A stretch of DNA of 64,000 bases, taken from NCBI GenBank assembly GCA_944472155.2, contig OX235273.1, positions 4,437,204 to 4,501,203 on the forward strand. The letters are read 5' to 3'. The notes under the pieces are model-generated. The model was given only the letters and a program-made list of their open reading frames with translations, made no database searches and was not told where the DNA came from. Position numbers and translations under genes: made by a program. The DNA comes from Trichobilharzia szidati (taxonomy: Eukaryota; Platyhelminthes; Trematoda; Strigeidida; Schistosomatidae). Within the stretch, counting starts at the first letter, position 1; every line of letters starts with the position of its first letter. Below, in pieces: positions 10,625 through 21,645 of this stretch.

Positions 10625-12640
10625 ATTATTACATTATTATTCCCCTGGGTTCCGAGTGAAAAATCAGGGTTCAGCAACAAATCTCCACTTTCTTCTATTT
10701 CCTCCTGTCCTCTTCAGCTTACGCCACGATTCCCCATAATCTCCCCAGAACACGAACTCCTCCATGTCACCCTCTCGTTGACGACCCACTCGTAGCTTCT
10801 CATCGGCATTCCACTCGACTGACGGTCTGCATTGCATGCGATGTCTTTCGACTGTCTCCTCAATGTACGCTCGGTCGATCTCTATTTTCTCATACATATT
10901 TATTGAGCCATCGGCTCTTGTCTGAGTTGTTCCACTGCAAAGTTTCTTGTTGCTGATTCTTCCTGGCCAGCCGGCTGGTCACCTGATCTCTAATATGAAG
11001 ACAGCGAAAGTGGCAGATGTTGATTAAAGTTCTCAGTGGCTCGTTGAAAATCATTTTCATACTGTGGGCGCACTGTAAGTTTCTGACTCGAATAGAAGAA
11101 GTGACTGACTTCAAATTTGTGCTGAACAGAATCCGAGTCCTTTTTATGTAGCAGAGTGCAGTTCAGAAGATTGCCAAACTGGTTTCAGCTTGATAAAGGC
11201 GTATCTTGCCGTTCCTATTCTATCTTATTTTGACATCATCCATCCAGATGACCTATGTTTGAAACGATGCTTCCTGGTCGGATAAATGACGAAGGTAACC
11301 TCTGTCAAATTTCTCTCTTTGATGCTGATTGGTGCTAGTCGCTGTTGTTGTTGATGGTGGTCTTGTTGGTTATCTATATCATCTTCACCTTCTCTATGTT
11401 CTTCTGTAGATTGGTCTTCGCTGCCGGCCTCTTCAGCCAGTTTGTTGCTTTTCGCCTACAAGTCTTCGAGTTTCTGTGACATTAGACACATATCATCTGC
11501 CAAATACAGATCTTCTAGAGCCTTATTATCTGTAGTCTGGCGTATTCCTTTCCTCTCATTTCCAGCGCACAGTCTGAGGCATGATCCGGTCCACAACAAT
11601 TCGGAATATCATCGGTGATAATAGACAGACCTGTCTTACTCCTGTATTAACTCAAGACAACTCTCTGAGTTTTCAGTTGTGGATCACCTGACACTTGGCA
11701 TTGTCATACAGTCAGCTGTTGAATGAGGTTGATAACGATTCAGACACTATATGGCCGTAGCGATGAAGTAGTTTGCAAATTACTTCTCGGTTAATGCTCT
11801 TGAAATCCATTTCACAGTCGATGAAGTTGAGGTGGAGTGAGGTTTGACTACCATTCTCTACTTTGTTATGTGATGATGCTTAGAGTTGCAAATTGATTAA
11901 CACGTGATTTGCCTTTCCTTGATTTAGCTTTTTCTGGGCGGTGGGGCGAAGTTCTGTATAGAGTGCATCCTTCATTCTCTCCAGGATGGTGTGAATAAGT
12001 ATTTTACTTCGCGCGGACAAGAGAATTATTCCACGCCAGTCAGTTCTTGCATGGGCCTAAGTCGCCCTTCTTTAACATATTGACATGTTAGCCAGTCTTT
12101 CTTTCAATCGCTAGGTACCTTTCGTTCCATCCAGACCTTTTGCAGTAATGGCATGGTCATATCTGTCGCAGTCTCTGGGTCCGTTTTCAGTTCTTCGGGG
12201 GAATTCTGTCCTATCCTGCTGCCTTCCCGGCAGACGTTCAGTAATTGATCGCATTTAGGATTTCTGCTTTCGTTAGATGATTAGTGTCCACTGACAGGCA
12301 GTTCTTTGAATGCTGCCAGATGGTATTTCTGGGTGAGTTGCAGGTGATAGTAGATTCAAGAGTTTTTTGAAGTGATCAGCCCATTCATGATTTTATTTGT
12401 TCCTCCTACTTCGTAATCCGGTTCCCTTGAATATCTTCTATTGGTTTCATAATTTGGGTTGATGTTTTCCCAGATAGAGACCTGGTTATCTGATATAATG
12501 TCCTGAGGTCTCTTTTACCTGTGGCCTGCCTGCTGTCCTGCTTCAGTTGCCATTAAGCGTGTGGTAGAATTCTCTTTTGTCTTCCTAGCACTCTTCTTTA
12601 CTTCTTTATTCACTTCCGTGTACTATGAGCTCAGCTTGAA
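10625..12640 (-). mobile_element. RTE-c LINE, longest copy (about 2 kb), heavily mutated
   Basis: Minus-strand element ending at ttattattcccctgggttcc (10631-10650). Reading upstream: a degraded WRRK C-terminus, the SVTSSIRVRNL and QMKMIF region, a linker, LADDMCLMSH at about 11480-11510 (FADD variant, without the 4-nt insertion of RTE-b), the GVRQ region near 11640, FDSI-like codons near 11800, the ILxxMKDALY region near 11960 and an N-terminal linker up to about 12640. It gives the widest RTE coverage here but has many indels. Its divergence implies the oldest RTE insertion in the window. Confidence 0.8.
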
Positions 12641-13375
12641 CTTAGCTTATCGGTTGGAAAATTGATAATGTAGCCATAAAAGTGATAATCGCTTAGTTAT
12701 TAACCGCTTCACTAAAACAATCCGCTTAAAGTTTATATAATTTATAAACAAACTTTATTTTGTCTGATTTCAAGAGGATTTCCAATACCTGTAATACTTG
12801 GACACCGTGGCTGCATGCACTTCCATCTCCTTTCGCAAGTGAATATATCTCACACAGTCAAACGGGATACGCACTTAAAGGATGATTTTTCAAACAAATT
12901 CTTATTGTTTACAATTCTGTCATACGCACCATAGAAACTTGATTTTTTTACGGTTCTCCTTATTCTTTTCTGTTTGCCATGAAGGGGAGGGGGGATGGTT
13001 AGTGATTTTCCAGATAGTCGGGACAAGTGTTGCGTAATTCTTATTGCACTGGATTCTTAGTTGATTTAGTAAATAAAGTTTTAGCTATTAGTCGTTCTTT
13101 CTCTCCACCCTGTCGCGTTAGATCTTAAGACTCTCAGATTTCTTCATCCTTTTGTATAGTTGTGCGTAATTGCATAAAGTTTTATAACCGGGCTTTTGCT
13201 TTTTAAATTTATTGTCTCAATAGGGTTATAAATGATAAGCTGTGTTCGGAGTGTCCTGCAGTGAATAATGCTGTCTACCGGCGTGATGAGGCCAATAATC
13301 CAACTAATATGGATTCAAGTTTGGTAACATGTTTTTCTACTAAAAAATAGTCTCTACGATCCGAATATCTTCCTC
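12641..13375. other. No feature recognised
   Basis: No long frame, tRNA-like promoter or repeat shared with the rest of the window was seen. A short G-rich run lies at 12984-12996. Confidence 0.5.
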
Positions 13376-13780
13376 TTTGGTGCAGTCAAAGATCAATAAG
13401 TACCCCTCATATATTACCTCCAACTGTATATGCCAATTCATATGTATCTACGGGGGCAGTCACATTGGAAGGACAGAAAGAAGGGCTTATTTTAAATTCT
13501 TCAAACATGTACCAAGGAGCTTCGTGATCATTCAGAATAATTAACACACAGAATAACTTGTCTTCTGTTTCCTGAGGCTAACGCAGTAACAAGGCTGAAA
13601 CCTGACCTGTGTTCACATGGAATATGTGGTTGGACTCCAACTACCCTAGTGACTCATCCCTTAATAACTCTTGGTCATCCAACTTCATTAAGTTATCTTT
13701 TGAACGCCCTCTGTTTGCCTCGCTTCTTTTGTCTGACTTCCATAAGAGATAATATTTTATTCAGCTCAAGCTTCTTTCTC
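13376..13780 (+). mobile_element. PLE-E GIY-YIG endonuclease relic
   Basis: The plus-strand frame reads CICQFICIYGGSHIGRTERR at about 13428-13490, a GIY-YIG motif variant (SHIGRTERR for SYIGRTxRR), followed by FKHVPRSF. Similar segments occur at 22940-23040 and 29219-29340. GIY-YIG domains cut DNA for PLE integration. No RT part is visible here and later codons are disrupted. Confidence 0.65.
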
Positions 13781-13884
13781 AAGTCAAGGTAGTTGACTAT
13801 TCAGCCAAGTAGACGCGGAATCCTATGACAAACCCATGAATTATAACTTATTTCACTTCGTGATTCTTAGCACAACAGTCAGCC

Positions 13885-14003
13885 AGTATTATTGTTTGGT
13901 ATTTGTCCTCATACTCGAACCAACCCAGTGGACCCCACTTATCATGACTTCTATCACTAGGCATTCATGAAACTTCATCCTGTAGTTATTCACTAATGAG
14001 CAT
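13885..14003 (-). mobile_element. HHR-retroposon 5' body fragment
   Basis: gtatttgtcctcatactcg, ttatcatgacttctatcact and gtagttattcactaatgagc are the reverse complement of the monomer's 5' body. It lacks the promoter and ribozyme. It abuts the RTE-a copy that starts near 14030. Confidence 0.5.
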
Positions 14004-14029
14004 GAGTTTTAGGCGAGTATTACGAATCA

Positions 14030-15228
14030 TCATTGAACAAAGCTTGGAATGGCAGTAACCTCTCTATCTCAACTTCATCGACTTTGAAAAGGCCTTCGAC
14101 AGCGTCGATCGAGAGGTGATTTGGCAACTACTTCGCTACTACGGGGTGTCACCGACAATTATCCATCTGATGCAACAGCTGTACGACAATGCTGCATGTC
14201 AAGTAATCCACAACGGGAAACTTAAGGAATCCATCGAAGTGAAGACAGGAGTAAGACAAGGCTGCCTACTATCGCCAATGATTTTCCTGATTGCAGTGCA
14301 CTGGATAATGCGACAAACAGTGGGCAATGAGGAAACATGCATAAAATGGACTTACACAAAAAACCTGGAGGATCTGGACTTTGCTGATGATACATGTCTG
14401 ATTTCACACAAACTGGAAGACATGCAAGTGAAAAGCAACAATTTGGCCATAGAAGAAGCATCAAAGATAGGACTTCAGGTGAACATAGAGAAAACAGATG
14501 TGGTGATGAAGATTCCTGGGCAACACCAACAGCAACAACAACAGAAAACAATCAGCATAAATAGAAGGAACCTGAAAGAAACTACCTCCTTTACCTACCG
14601 ACATGAGAAGCATCGTCTCAACTACAGGCGGAACTGATGAGGATATCAAAGCAAGAATCAGAAAAGCAAGACAAGCTTTCAATACTCTCAAGTCTGTGTG
14701 GAAGTCAACAGCACTCAGCATCAAAAATATGATCCGGATTTTCAACTCAAATGTGAAGTCAGTGCTATTATACGGATCAGAGAGTTGGCCAGCACGTCAT
14801 GAAGAGCATCTCAAACAAACTACAGACCTTCATTAACAGTTGTCTTCGCTGAATACCACTCAAGATCAGATGGCCGGCCAGAAAAGATCAGTAACAGAGA
14901 TCTCTGGCAATGAGCGAACTAATAAGGAACCGATTGTGCGAGAAATAAGCAGGAAGAAATGGAGGTGGATTGGCTGGCCATACTCTGAGGAAACAAACCA
15001 TCCAGTGACATCACTAGACAAGCCATTGCTCGAGTGGAACCCGAAAGGGAAGCGGCTAGTTGGTCGTCAGTGCAAGGGTGACTTGGAGGAGTTCATGTGA
15101 AGAGGAGATGAAGACGTGTGAGCAGACTTGGAGCCAGGTGAAGACTCTAGCAGAGAACCGAACGCAATGGAGACGCGCGGCTGAAGTGCTATGTTACTCT
15201 AGGAATTAAAGGAAACAATAATAATAAT
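14030..15228 (+). mobile_element. RTE-a LINE, 1.2 kb
   Basis: Starts inside the RT (IIEQSLEWQ), covers palm, thumb, poly-Gln linker and C-terminal region, and ends ggaattaaaggaaacaataataataa. A stop codon replaces Ser after EWQ near 14057. No flanking duplication is obvious. Confidence 0.9.
14116..14637 (+). pseudogene. RTE reverse transcriptase fragment
   Basis: Open 173-codon frame that continues in phase from about 14060 (LNFIDFEKAFDSVDRE). Landmarks within it: GVRQGCLLSP 45-54, FADD 89-92, VNIEKTDV, then a Gln run. All visible catalytic residues are intact in this stretch, but the upstream stop, the frame break near 14600 and the missing endonuclease make it non-functional. It is close in sequence to the minus-strand copy at 5328-6521. 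Confidence 0.9.
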
Positions 15229-15490
15229 AAATGCATATATATGTATATTGCAGAATGGATACATCAGCTACTGCATTTTGACTAAATGGAGGTTCGCCTA
15301 AACCAATCAGTTACATAAATTTCCATGCAGGACAATGCGGCTATCTTTCCAGGTTTCTTATCGTGCTCGGATTGAAGCATAAACCCATGGAAATTTTTTA
15401 GTTGATTCCCAACCAACAGGTGTGCATCACTTCAAGAACAGAATGAAGGATAAGTGCGGTTGAAGACTGGGTATTCCTTCAGATGGAATC
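15229..15490. other. No feature recognised
   Basis: Short spacer between two LINE copies, with an AT dinucleotide-rich start (atatatatgtatat) and no frame or shared repeat seen. Confidence 0.4.
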
Positions 15491-16300
15491 AACTTGTGTC
15501 CTGTGATGTGCTTGGGTTTTGAATGGAACATATGGCTTCAAAAGCACACCTCCACATTGTCCTGATCTCTCCAGTCCCCTTCGGCTAGTTCTGCAATCGC
15601 CCATATTCTTTCATCTCCTCTCCTAATGATCTCCTCCATGTCACCCATGAACTCCCAACTCGTTGTTTTCAACCTGAGCTTGCGATGTCAACCAAGGTGC
15701 TTGTTCGATCTGTCTTCATTTTCGTTGTCACTTTTGTTGAGCGGCAGGTTCTTGACTAGTTCGTATTTATTTTATTTATTTTTTTATTTTTGATTACAGC
15801 TCGATGCCACACCGTATTTTCAGTACAAGTATGGCATTTTCAGCATGGATATCGGTAGCCCAAATTTTGCAGGCCGACTATAGATATCGGGTGTGCATCG
15901 GTAGGGGATCGAACCCCGGACCATGTGCATGGTCGGTGAGAGTCCTAACCACTGTGCCACCGATGCAGGTGTTTTTTTTGACAATTCTTTCTGGCCATTT
16001 GATCTTCAGTATGAAGCCAGAAAAGGTGGCAGCTGTTGGTAAACGTCCACAGTAGCCCGTTCGAAATGCTATCCCTAACACAGCAGGTTTCCGGACTATA
16101 CAGAAGCAATAACTTATTTAACTTTGTTCTTTATACTGACTGTGTGTGTGGTACATTTCCAAACTGATGTTAGAGTGACGTAAATCTGTTTTGGCTTTTC
16201 AAATCTGATGTTGACATTCTCATCCGTGCTGTCACCTTTAGTTGAAATGATGGTTACTAGATAAGGGAAGAAAGTAATATTGGATATTAGAAACAATTTA
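15491..16300 (-). mobile_element. RTE-b/c LINE relic split by a SINE
   Basis: Minus-strand tail (gaatggaacatatggcttc) and C-terminal blocks occupy 15500-15768. The element resumes after SINE-A at about 15968 with caattctttctggccatttg and covers the post-RT region to 16300 (TKGDSTDENVNIRFEKPKQ readable). Strongly diverged and internally deleted. Confidence 0.65.
15769..15967 (-). mobile_element. SINE-A, tRNA-derived, inserted in an RTE
   Basis: The reverse complement begins with a tRNA-like head (A box tggcacagtgg, B box ggttcgatccc) pairing into a 7-bp acceptor-like stem, followed by the body cacccgatatctatagtcgg and a tail gaatcgagctgtaatc with A-rich end. About 170 bp of core matches the copies at 24218-24392, 48341-48532 and 48778-48965. 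SINEs are pol III transcribed and mobilised by LINE enzymes. Confidence 0.85.
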
Positions 16301-16309
16301 TTTCGGTTA

Positions 16310-16415
16310 GAGGATCCTGTGGAGATTATCTAATCCCCTGCACTGACTTTGAGGTCAAATATACAGGCCAAAGTATTACGACAGAGTCAGTTAGATTAGC
16401 GCAGAGGACCAAATC
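16310..16415 (+). mobile_element. Possible PLE endonuclease scrap
   Basis: The codons CTDFEVKYTGQSITTESVRL resemble the C..C...Y.GQT opening of a GIY-YIG domain. It is short and isolated immediately before an RTE, so chance is possible. Confidence 0.3.
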
Positions 16416-16421
16416 TTAGCG

Positions 16422-17521
16422 AATATTCATCAACCTTATTCAACAGTTGTACGACAACGGCACATGTTAAGTGATCCACAACGAAAAACTCAGCGAGGCG
16501 TTTGGAGTAAGCGCAGGAGTCAGACAAGGGTGCTTATTATCACCAATGATATTCCTAATTGTGGTGGACTGGACTTTATTATGCGTCAAACAGTGGGAAA
16601 CGAAAAGACAGGGATATCCTGGACAGACGTGAACAACCTAGAAGACCTGGATTTCGCGCGTGGATGATTTATGCCTGATATCACACAAAATCGAAGACTT
16701 ACAAGTGAAAACCGACAAACTGGTCGAAGAAGCAGCCAGAGAACACTGGACTCCAGGTGGACATAGACAAGACGGAGGTTATGAAAATAACCAACCAACC
16801 AACCAACAACAACAACAGCAGCAACATCCACCGCCAATCACCATCAACGGGAGGTATTTGAAAGAGAAGTCACTTCATTCACTTATCGACGGAGCATCGT
16901 CTCTACTACAGGAGGAACGGACGAACGACGATGTCAAATCGAGAATCGGGAAGGCGAGAAACACATTCATCATCAACTTCAAACCAATCTGGAAATCTTC
17001 GTCACTCCTCAACATCAGCAACAAAATTCGGATTTTCAATACAAACGTCAAGTCAGTCAGTTCTTCTTCTATACGGATCAGAAACTTGGCGGCTCACCAA
17101 GAATATTTCCAACAGGCTGTTTCAGCCCTTTATCAACAACTGTCTTCGTTCTATACTGAAGATCAGATGGCGGGAAAGAATCATCAACAAGAAACTATGG
17201 GAACAAACAAAACAAGAACCAATCACCCGACAAATATGCAGGAGAAAGTGGAGATGGATTAAAAACTCGCTGAGCTGAGGAGGCCGCTAGGTGACATCGC
17301 GTGTCAGGCCAACGCTCGAGTGAAAACCGAAAGGGAAGCTGCGAGTGGGACGCCAGTGCAAGGGTGACATGGAGGAGGTCGTGTGAAGAGGAGTTGAAAC
17401 AGTATGGAATAACATGGATGTAGGTGAAAAGTACAGCAGAAGACAGAAACAAGTGGAGACGTGCAGTTGAAGCCCTATGTTCCACTAGGAACCCAAGGGA
17501 ACAATAATAATAACAATACAA
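16422..17521 (+). mobile_element. RTE-b LINE, 1.1 kb
   Basis: Begins in the RT palm (LIQQLYDNGTC), continues through RQGCLLSPMIFLIVVDW and the FADD region, the Asn/Gln/His/Pro linker, LRHSST and IFNTNVKSV, and ends ctatgttccactaggaaccc plus aagggaacaataataat. It defines the RTE-b 3' terminus used for comparison with SINE-B. No clear duplication at the edges. Confidence 0.9.
16464..17262 (+). pseudogene. RTE-b reverse transcriptase, two overlapping frames
   Basis: The first frame (16464-16667) ends NNLEDLDFARG-stop; the second (16660-17262) starts at a GTG and reads VDDLCLISHKIEDLQ, then a Gln run and an ALYQQLSSFYTEDQMAG segment. The 4-nt insertion cgtg inside the FADD codons (about 16656-16664) shifts the frame. 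The same insertion is present at 415-440 and 25139-25165, so it predates the insertion of this copy. Downstream, further frameshifts occur near 16735. Confidence 0.8.
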
Positions 17522-17790
17522 TAGGATGATGGGATAAAATTAAAGTCTGAAAATCTAGTAAAACAGAGTGAGGGTAAAGGCTGATAATTGAAGCTTTATA
17601 ATTATCGAACCAACTGAAAATATGTGTGCGATAAGAATAATTCAACACCTATCCCAGATATCTGGAAAATTTTCTTACTTCTGCTTTGAATAGAAAGAAA
17701 TATAGAAAAATGCAAACCGGAAGTTTCAAATTTTTGTAGCCACAATTGCTGATATGGACTTTGAACAATAAGTCTTGTTTGAAACATTGT
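17522..17790. other. No feature recognised
   Basis: AT-rich spacer between an RTE tail and a PLE terminal repeat. Confidence 0.4.
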
Positions 17791-18105
17791 TAGGCAGTAT
17801 GTAACACTGTTTCACTTTGTGTGATAAATCCAGCAGTGAAAACAAAACACGTGATTCAACGAAGAGGCTCTTTTCGGCGAATTCGCTTCCCTCTTCAGCT
17901 GTACAGTCGTATTTATATACAATTTCCCCCACGAAAGAGAGTAATACCAAAACTGATGAGTTGTCACCATCATAGTTGTTAGTATTCATCAGTGTATTAC
18001 GAGAGTTGACTAATTTTAATATGAATAGCTTGATGAATGAGTTTTAATTAGTATGACTACAGAACCAAAGTAAAATATGGAATTATGCAAGAGTTCTAAA
18101 GCAAC

Positions 18106-18115
18106 ACAAGAGTTA
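18106..18115 (+). repeat. Target-site duplication, left copy
   Basis: acaagagtta, repeated exactly at 18778-18787, brackets the RTE-a fragment inside the PLE. Confidence 0.85.
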
Positions 18116-18777
18116 TTTATTATTATTTTTGTTTCCTTTAATTCCAAGGGGAACATAGGGCTTCAGCCGTGCGTCTCCATTGCATTCGGTTCTCTGCTAG
18201 AGTCTTCAACTGGCTACAAGTCTGCCCACACGTTTTCATCTCCTCTTCACATCACCTCCTCCAAGTCACCCTTGCACTGACGACCAACTCGCCACTTCCC
18301 TTTCGGGTTCCACTCGAGCGATCGCTTGTCAAGTGATGTCACTTGATGGTTTCCTCAGAGTATGGCCAGCCAATCCACCTCTATTTCTTTCTGCCTATTT
18401 GTTTCACAATCGGTTCCTGCTGTGTTGGTTCGCTCATTGCCAGAGATCTCTGTTGCTGATCTTTTCTGGCTGGCCATCTGATCTTGAGTATTGAGCGAAG
18501 ACAACTGTTAATGAAGGTCTGTAGTTTGTTTGAGGTGCTCTTTATGACTCGCCAATTCTCTGATCCATAAAGTAGCACAGACTTCACATTGGAGTTGGAT
18601 ATCCGGATGTTATTTTTGATGCTGAGTGCTGCTGACCTCTACACAGACTTGAGAGTAATGAAGGCTTGTCTTGCTTTCCCGTTCCTCACTGCTTTGATAT
18701 CCTCGTCAGTTCCATCCGCCTGTAGTTGAAATGATGCTTCTCAGGAAGGTAAAGGAGGTTTCTTTCAGGTTCCTCTG
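18116..18777 (-). mobile_element. RTE-a LINE 3' fragment inside a PLE
   Basis: Minus-strand 662-bp copy: tail tttcctttaattccaagggg at 18131-18150, then the C-terminal block with LLYGSENWRVIKSTSNKLQTF and SILKIRWPARKDQQQRS at 18420-18590, up to the NLKE segment at 18770. Exact 10-bp duplications flank it, so it inserted after the PLE. Confidence 0.9.
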
Positions 18778-18787
18778 ACAAGAGTTA
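18778..18787 (+). repeat. Target-site duplication, right copy
   Basis: acaagagtta, partner of 18106-18115. Confidence 0.85.
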
Positions 18788-19240
18788 CTAGGGATTTAGA
18801 AAAACGAATAAATATAAACCAAGTTAATAGAAATCAAGAAGGTTGTTACCATGATGGTAGTAGCGGTTTCTCTAACTGAATGGTTAATACCTCAACAATG
18901 TAAAAGGGATAAAAGCGTATCGCCTTTGGTAGGTTGTTCTTCACCTTGTAGATTACTTTGAAGGATAGGTGGCATCTGTTGAGATGAACTGATTAGCGCT
19001 GGCGAGGTTCAGGTGGAATGACCAGCTTTGGCAAGGTGTTCGATCATCACATTCCTTATAGACCACTGATACCTTTTTGCAATCATGCCGCATAGTGTTC
19101 TTGAATCCTTTTAGTTGGGATACGCATCGAACAATCGATATACCTGGCTCCATAAGAATGGTTCTACAGCTAAAGAAAATAAATTCTCTGAAAAGAGTCT
19201 TTTCGCCAAAGTTACCTGTTTTGTTTTCATATTAATATGT

Positions 19241-20184
19241 GGATAGGGATTATCCATGAATATATATCGAACAAACAAAAGTAATATGAAACCACGCAGT
19301 TCATCTATCCATGTGAAAAATGTCCATAATATGTTCTGATAAGGTGAACACAATAAATGTGTCTCACTCAAATATCTTCATTAGAGTTGATCGGTGAGAA
19401 ACAAACAGACAATAGTTTTGACATAGCAAACAAATAATCAATAAAATCAATCGATCAGTATATCCCCTAAGGCAGTGAACTAAATAGAAAATAAGTTAAA
19501 CGAGGTTATTAATAGAGAGAGAGAGGAAGAGACAAAGTCGTATTGAGAATACCTTTGCGCCTAAAATTCCATGGCTTTTAGTTCTTAAGAAAATTGGTTT
19601 TATAAAAAAAAGAATACAGGATAAGCAGAAATGTAGCTACGGGGAAAAAGGGGGTAATTACATTAATTATCACAGTCTCAGTTCATTTTTGTATAAAGAG
19701 CAACGGTTTTTTATGTTATAGGTTACCATAGCAACGGTAGAGATGGCGCTTCTCTTCACTTCTGCAATATGCAGACAGTTTTGAGACGTATTTTTAATTA
19801 GTCTAGCCCATTATTGTCTGGTGTTGCAACGTGACATATTGCAAGTAAATTCACAGTCTTGGTCTAACTGGCTCTGATTTTGGATCTGTACTTGTGTGGC
19901 TGACAGAATCAATTTATTTGATCAATGGTATTATCCCTTCTGACAAAAATGGTGTTTGTATTGAACAGCAGTTTATAAAATGCCCCTTGTTCCACTCTGG
20001 TAGCATAGTGAAGATGTGATCTTCTTTGAAGCATTCTGTGGTATTGGACTCATTTGAATTGGAACTAAATGATATGAGGTACTTTCGATCTACTGTGACT
20101 CACAGATGCCAGAGACCTTCAAAATCTTTAATTTGATTAGATTTGTACCCTGCTGGAGAACAGATCATTGCTGGGGCTCATTAA
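19241..20184. other. No gene; X-box-like palindrome
   Basis: No supportable frame. At 19722-19735 the sequence gttaccatagcaac is a symmetric match to the RFX X-box pattern, lying in about 80 bp (19715-19790) that is similar to 21890-21970, so it probably belongs to an unnamed repeat. Confidence 0.45.
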
Positions 20185-20900
20185 CTGGGCAATACCACCA
20201 ACAGCAACAACAACAACAGAAAACAATCAGCATAAATGGAAGGAACCTGAAAGAAACCACCTCCTTCACCTAACGACTTGGGAAGCATCGATTCAACTAC
20301 AGGCGGAACTGACGAGGATATCAAAGCAAGAATCGGAAAAGCAAGACAAGCTTTCACTATTCTCAATTCTGTGTGGAGGTCAACAGCACTCAACATGAAA
20401 AATAAGATCCGGATATCCAACTCCAATGTGAATTCAGTGCTACTATATGGATCAGAGACTTGGCGTGTCAAAAAGAGCGCTTCGAACAAACTACACACTT
20501 TCATCAACAGCTGTCTTTGCTCAATAATGAAGATCAGATGGCCGGTCAGAAAAGATCAGCAACAGAGATGGATTCCTGGAAGCGAAACAACCAACCAGGA
20601 ACCGATTGTGAAACAAACAAGCAGGAAGAAATGGAGATGGATTGGCCATACTGAGGAAACCATCAAGTGACATTACTAGACAAGCCATTCCTCGAGTGGA
20701 ACCGAACTGAATGGGAAGCGGCAAGTTTGTCGTCAGTGCGAGGGTGACGTGGAGGAGGTCATGTGAAGAGGAGTTGAAAGCGTGTAGGCAGACTTGAAGC
20801 CAGGTGAAGACTCTAGCGGAGAATCGAACGCAATGGAGATGCACGGCTGAAGCCCTATGTTCCTCTTGGAATAGAAGGAAATAATAATGTAATAATAATA
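20185..20900 (+). mobile_element. RTE-a LINE 3' fragment
   Basis: Starts in the poly-Gln linker (caacagcaacaacaacaac) and runs through STTGGTDEDIKARIGKARQ, LLYGSETWRVKKSASNKL and SIMKIRWPVRKDQQQR to tcctcttggaatagaaggaa and an AAT-rich tail. One 130-codon frame (20278-20670) remains open, making this among the better preserved copies, but it is 5' truncated. Confidence 0.9.
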
Positions 20901-21240
20901 ACTTTGGATCTTTTCATAACCGACAGCGCAGGTGTGTTCAAATATAAACGGACTTAGATGATTGAAGGCTGCCTATAAGAACAAGATTTTTGGGTTTATT
21001 CTTTCCTAGAAACTTGAGTCGAAATTTCCTGTATTCTCTGTTAAATGTGCCTAAATAATTAGGAAGTCATCATTGATTTCATTCACTGCCATCTTGAGAA
21101 ATCGACATCATATGCTGGAAAATGAGGAGCGGTCTGCAAAATATGCTAATTCACCTCCTTGACTGAATGACTTTCGAGGAAGTATCAGGCGGCAGTATTT
21201 TTCATATACTTCCGACTCGAGTTTGAGTAACAACATAAGT
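20901..21240. other. No feature recognised
   Basis: Spacer of 340 bp between two RTE tails with no frame or shared repeat seen. Confidence 0.4.
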
Positions 21241-21645
21241 ATTATTATTGTTCCCTTGGGTTCCTAGTGGAATATAGCGCTTCAACTACACGTCTCCACT
21301 TGCTTCTGTCTTCTGCTGTACTTTACATCTGCACCGATGTTAGTTCATACTGTTTCAACTCTTCTTCACTCGATCTCCTCCATGTCACCCTTGCACTGAC
21401 GTCCCACTCGCCGCTTCCCTTTCGGGTTCCACTCGAGCTATGGCCTGACGCGCGATGTCATCCAGCAGCCTCCTCAGCGAGTGTCCAATCCATCTCCACT
21501 TTCTCCTGCATATTTGTTGAGCGATTGGTTCTTGTTTTGTTTGTTCCCATAGTTTCTTGTTGATGATTCTTTCCGGCCATCTGATCTTGAGTATAGAATG
21601 AAGACAGCTGTTGATAAAGGTCTGCGTCATCATTGTCTACACACC
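21241..21645 (-). mobile_element. RTE-b LINE 3' fragment
   Basis: Starts tattattattgttcccttgg and reads, on the minus strand, QTFINSCLHSILKIRWPE, TKQEPIAQQICRRKWRWIGHSLRRLL and ARVEPEREA, the post-RT C-terminus. Truncated to 405 bp; no clear flanking duplication. Confidence 0.85.

Larger units (their letters stand above)
17791..19240 (-). mobile_element. PLE-C with inverted ends, interrupted by an RTE
   Basis: The minus-strand coding relic includes a GIY-YIG remnant (RYIDCSMRIPTKRIQEHY) near 19070-19150. The terminal-repeat block at 17833-17905 (cacgtgattcaacgaagagg, ggcgaattcgcttccc) recurs inverted at about 19153-19240 (gaaaagagtcttttcgcc). The C-terminal region around 18835-19060 carries many stops. 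An RTE-a fragment splits it at 18116-18777 with a perfect 10-bp duplication. Penelope-like terminal repeats are known to occur in either orientation. Confidence 0.7.

Noticed and set aside
14222..14551. 109-codon minus frame
   Set aside because: Antisense of the RTE RT with intact motifs on the other strand.
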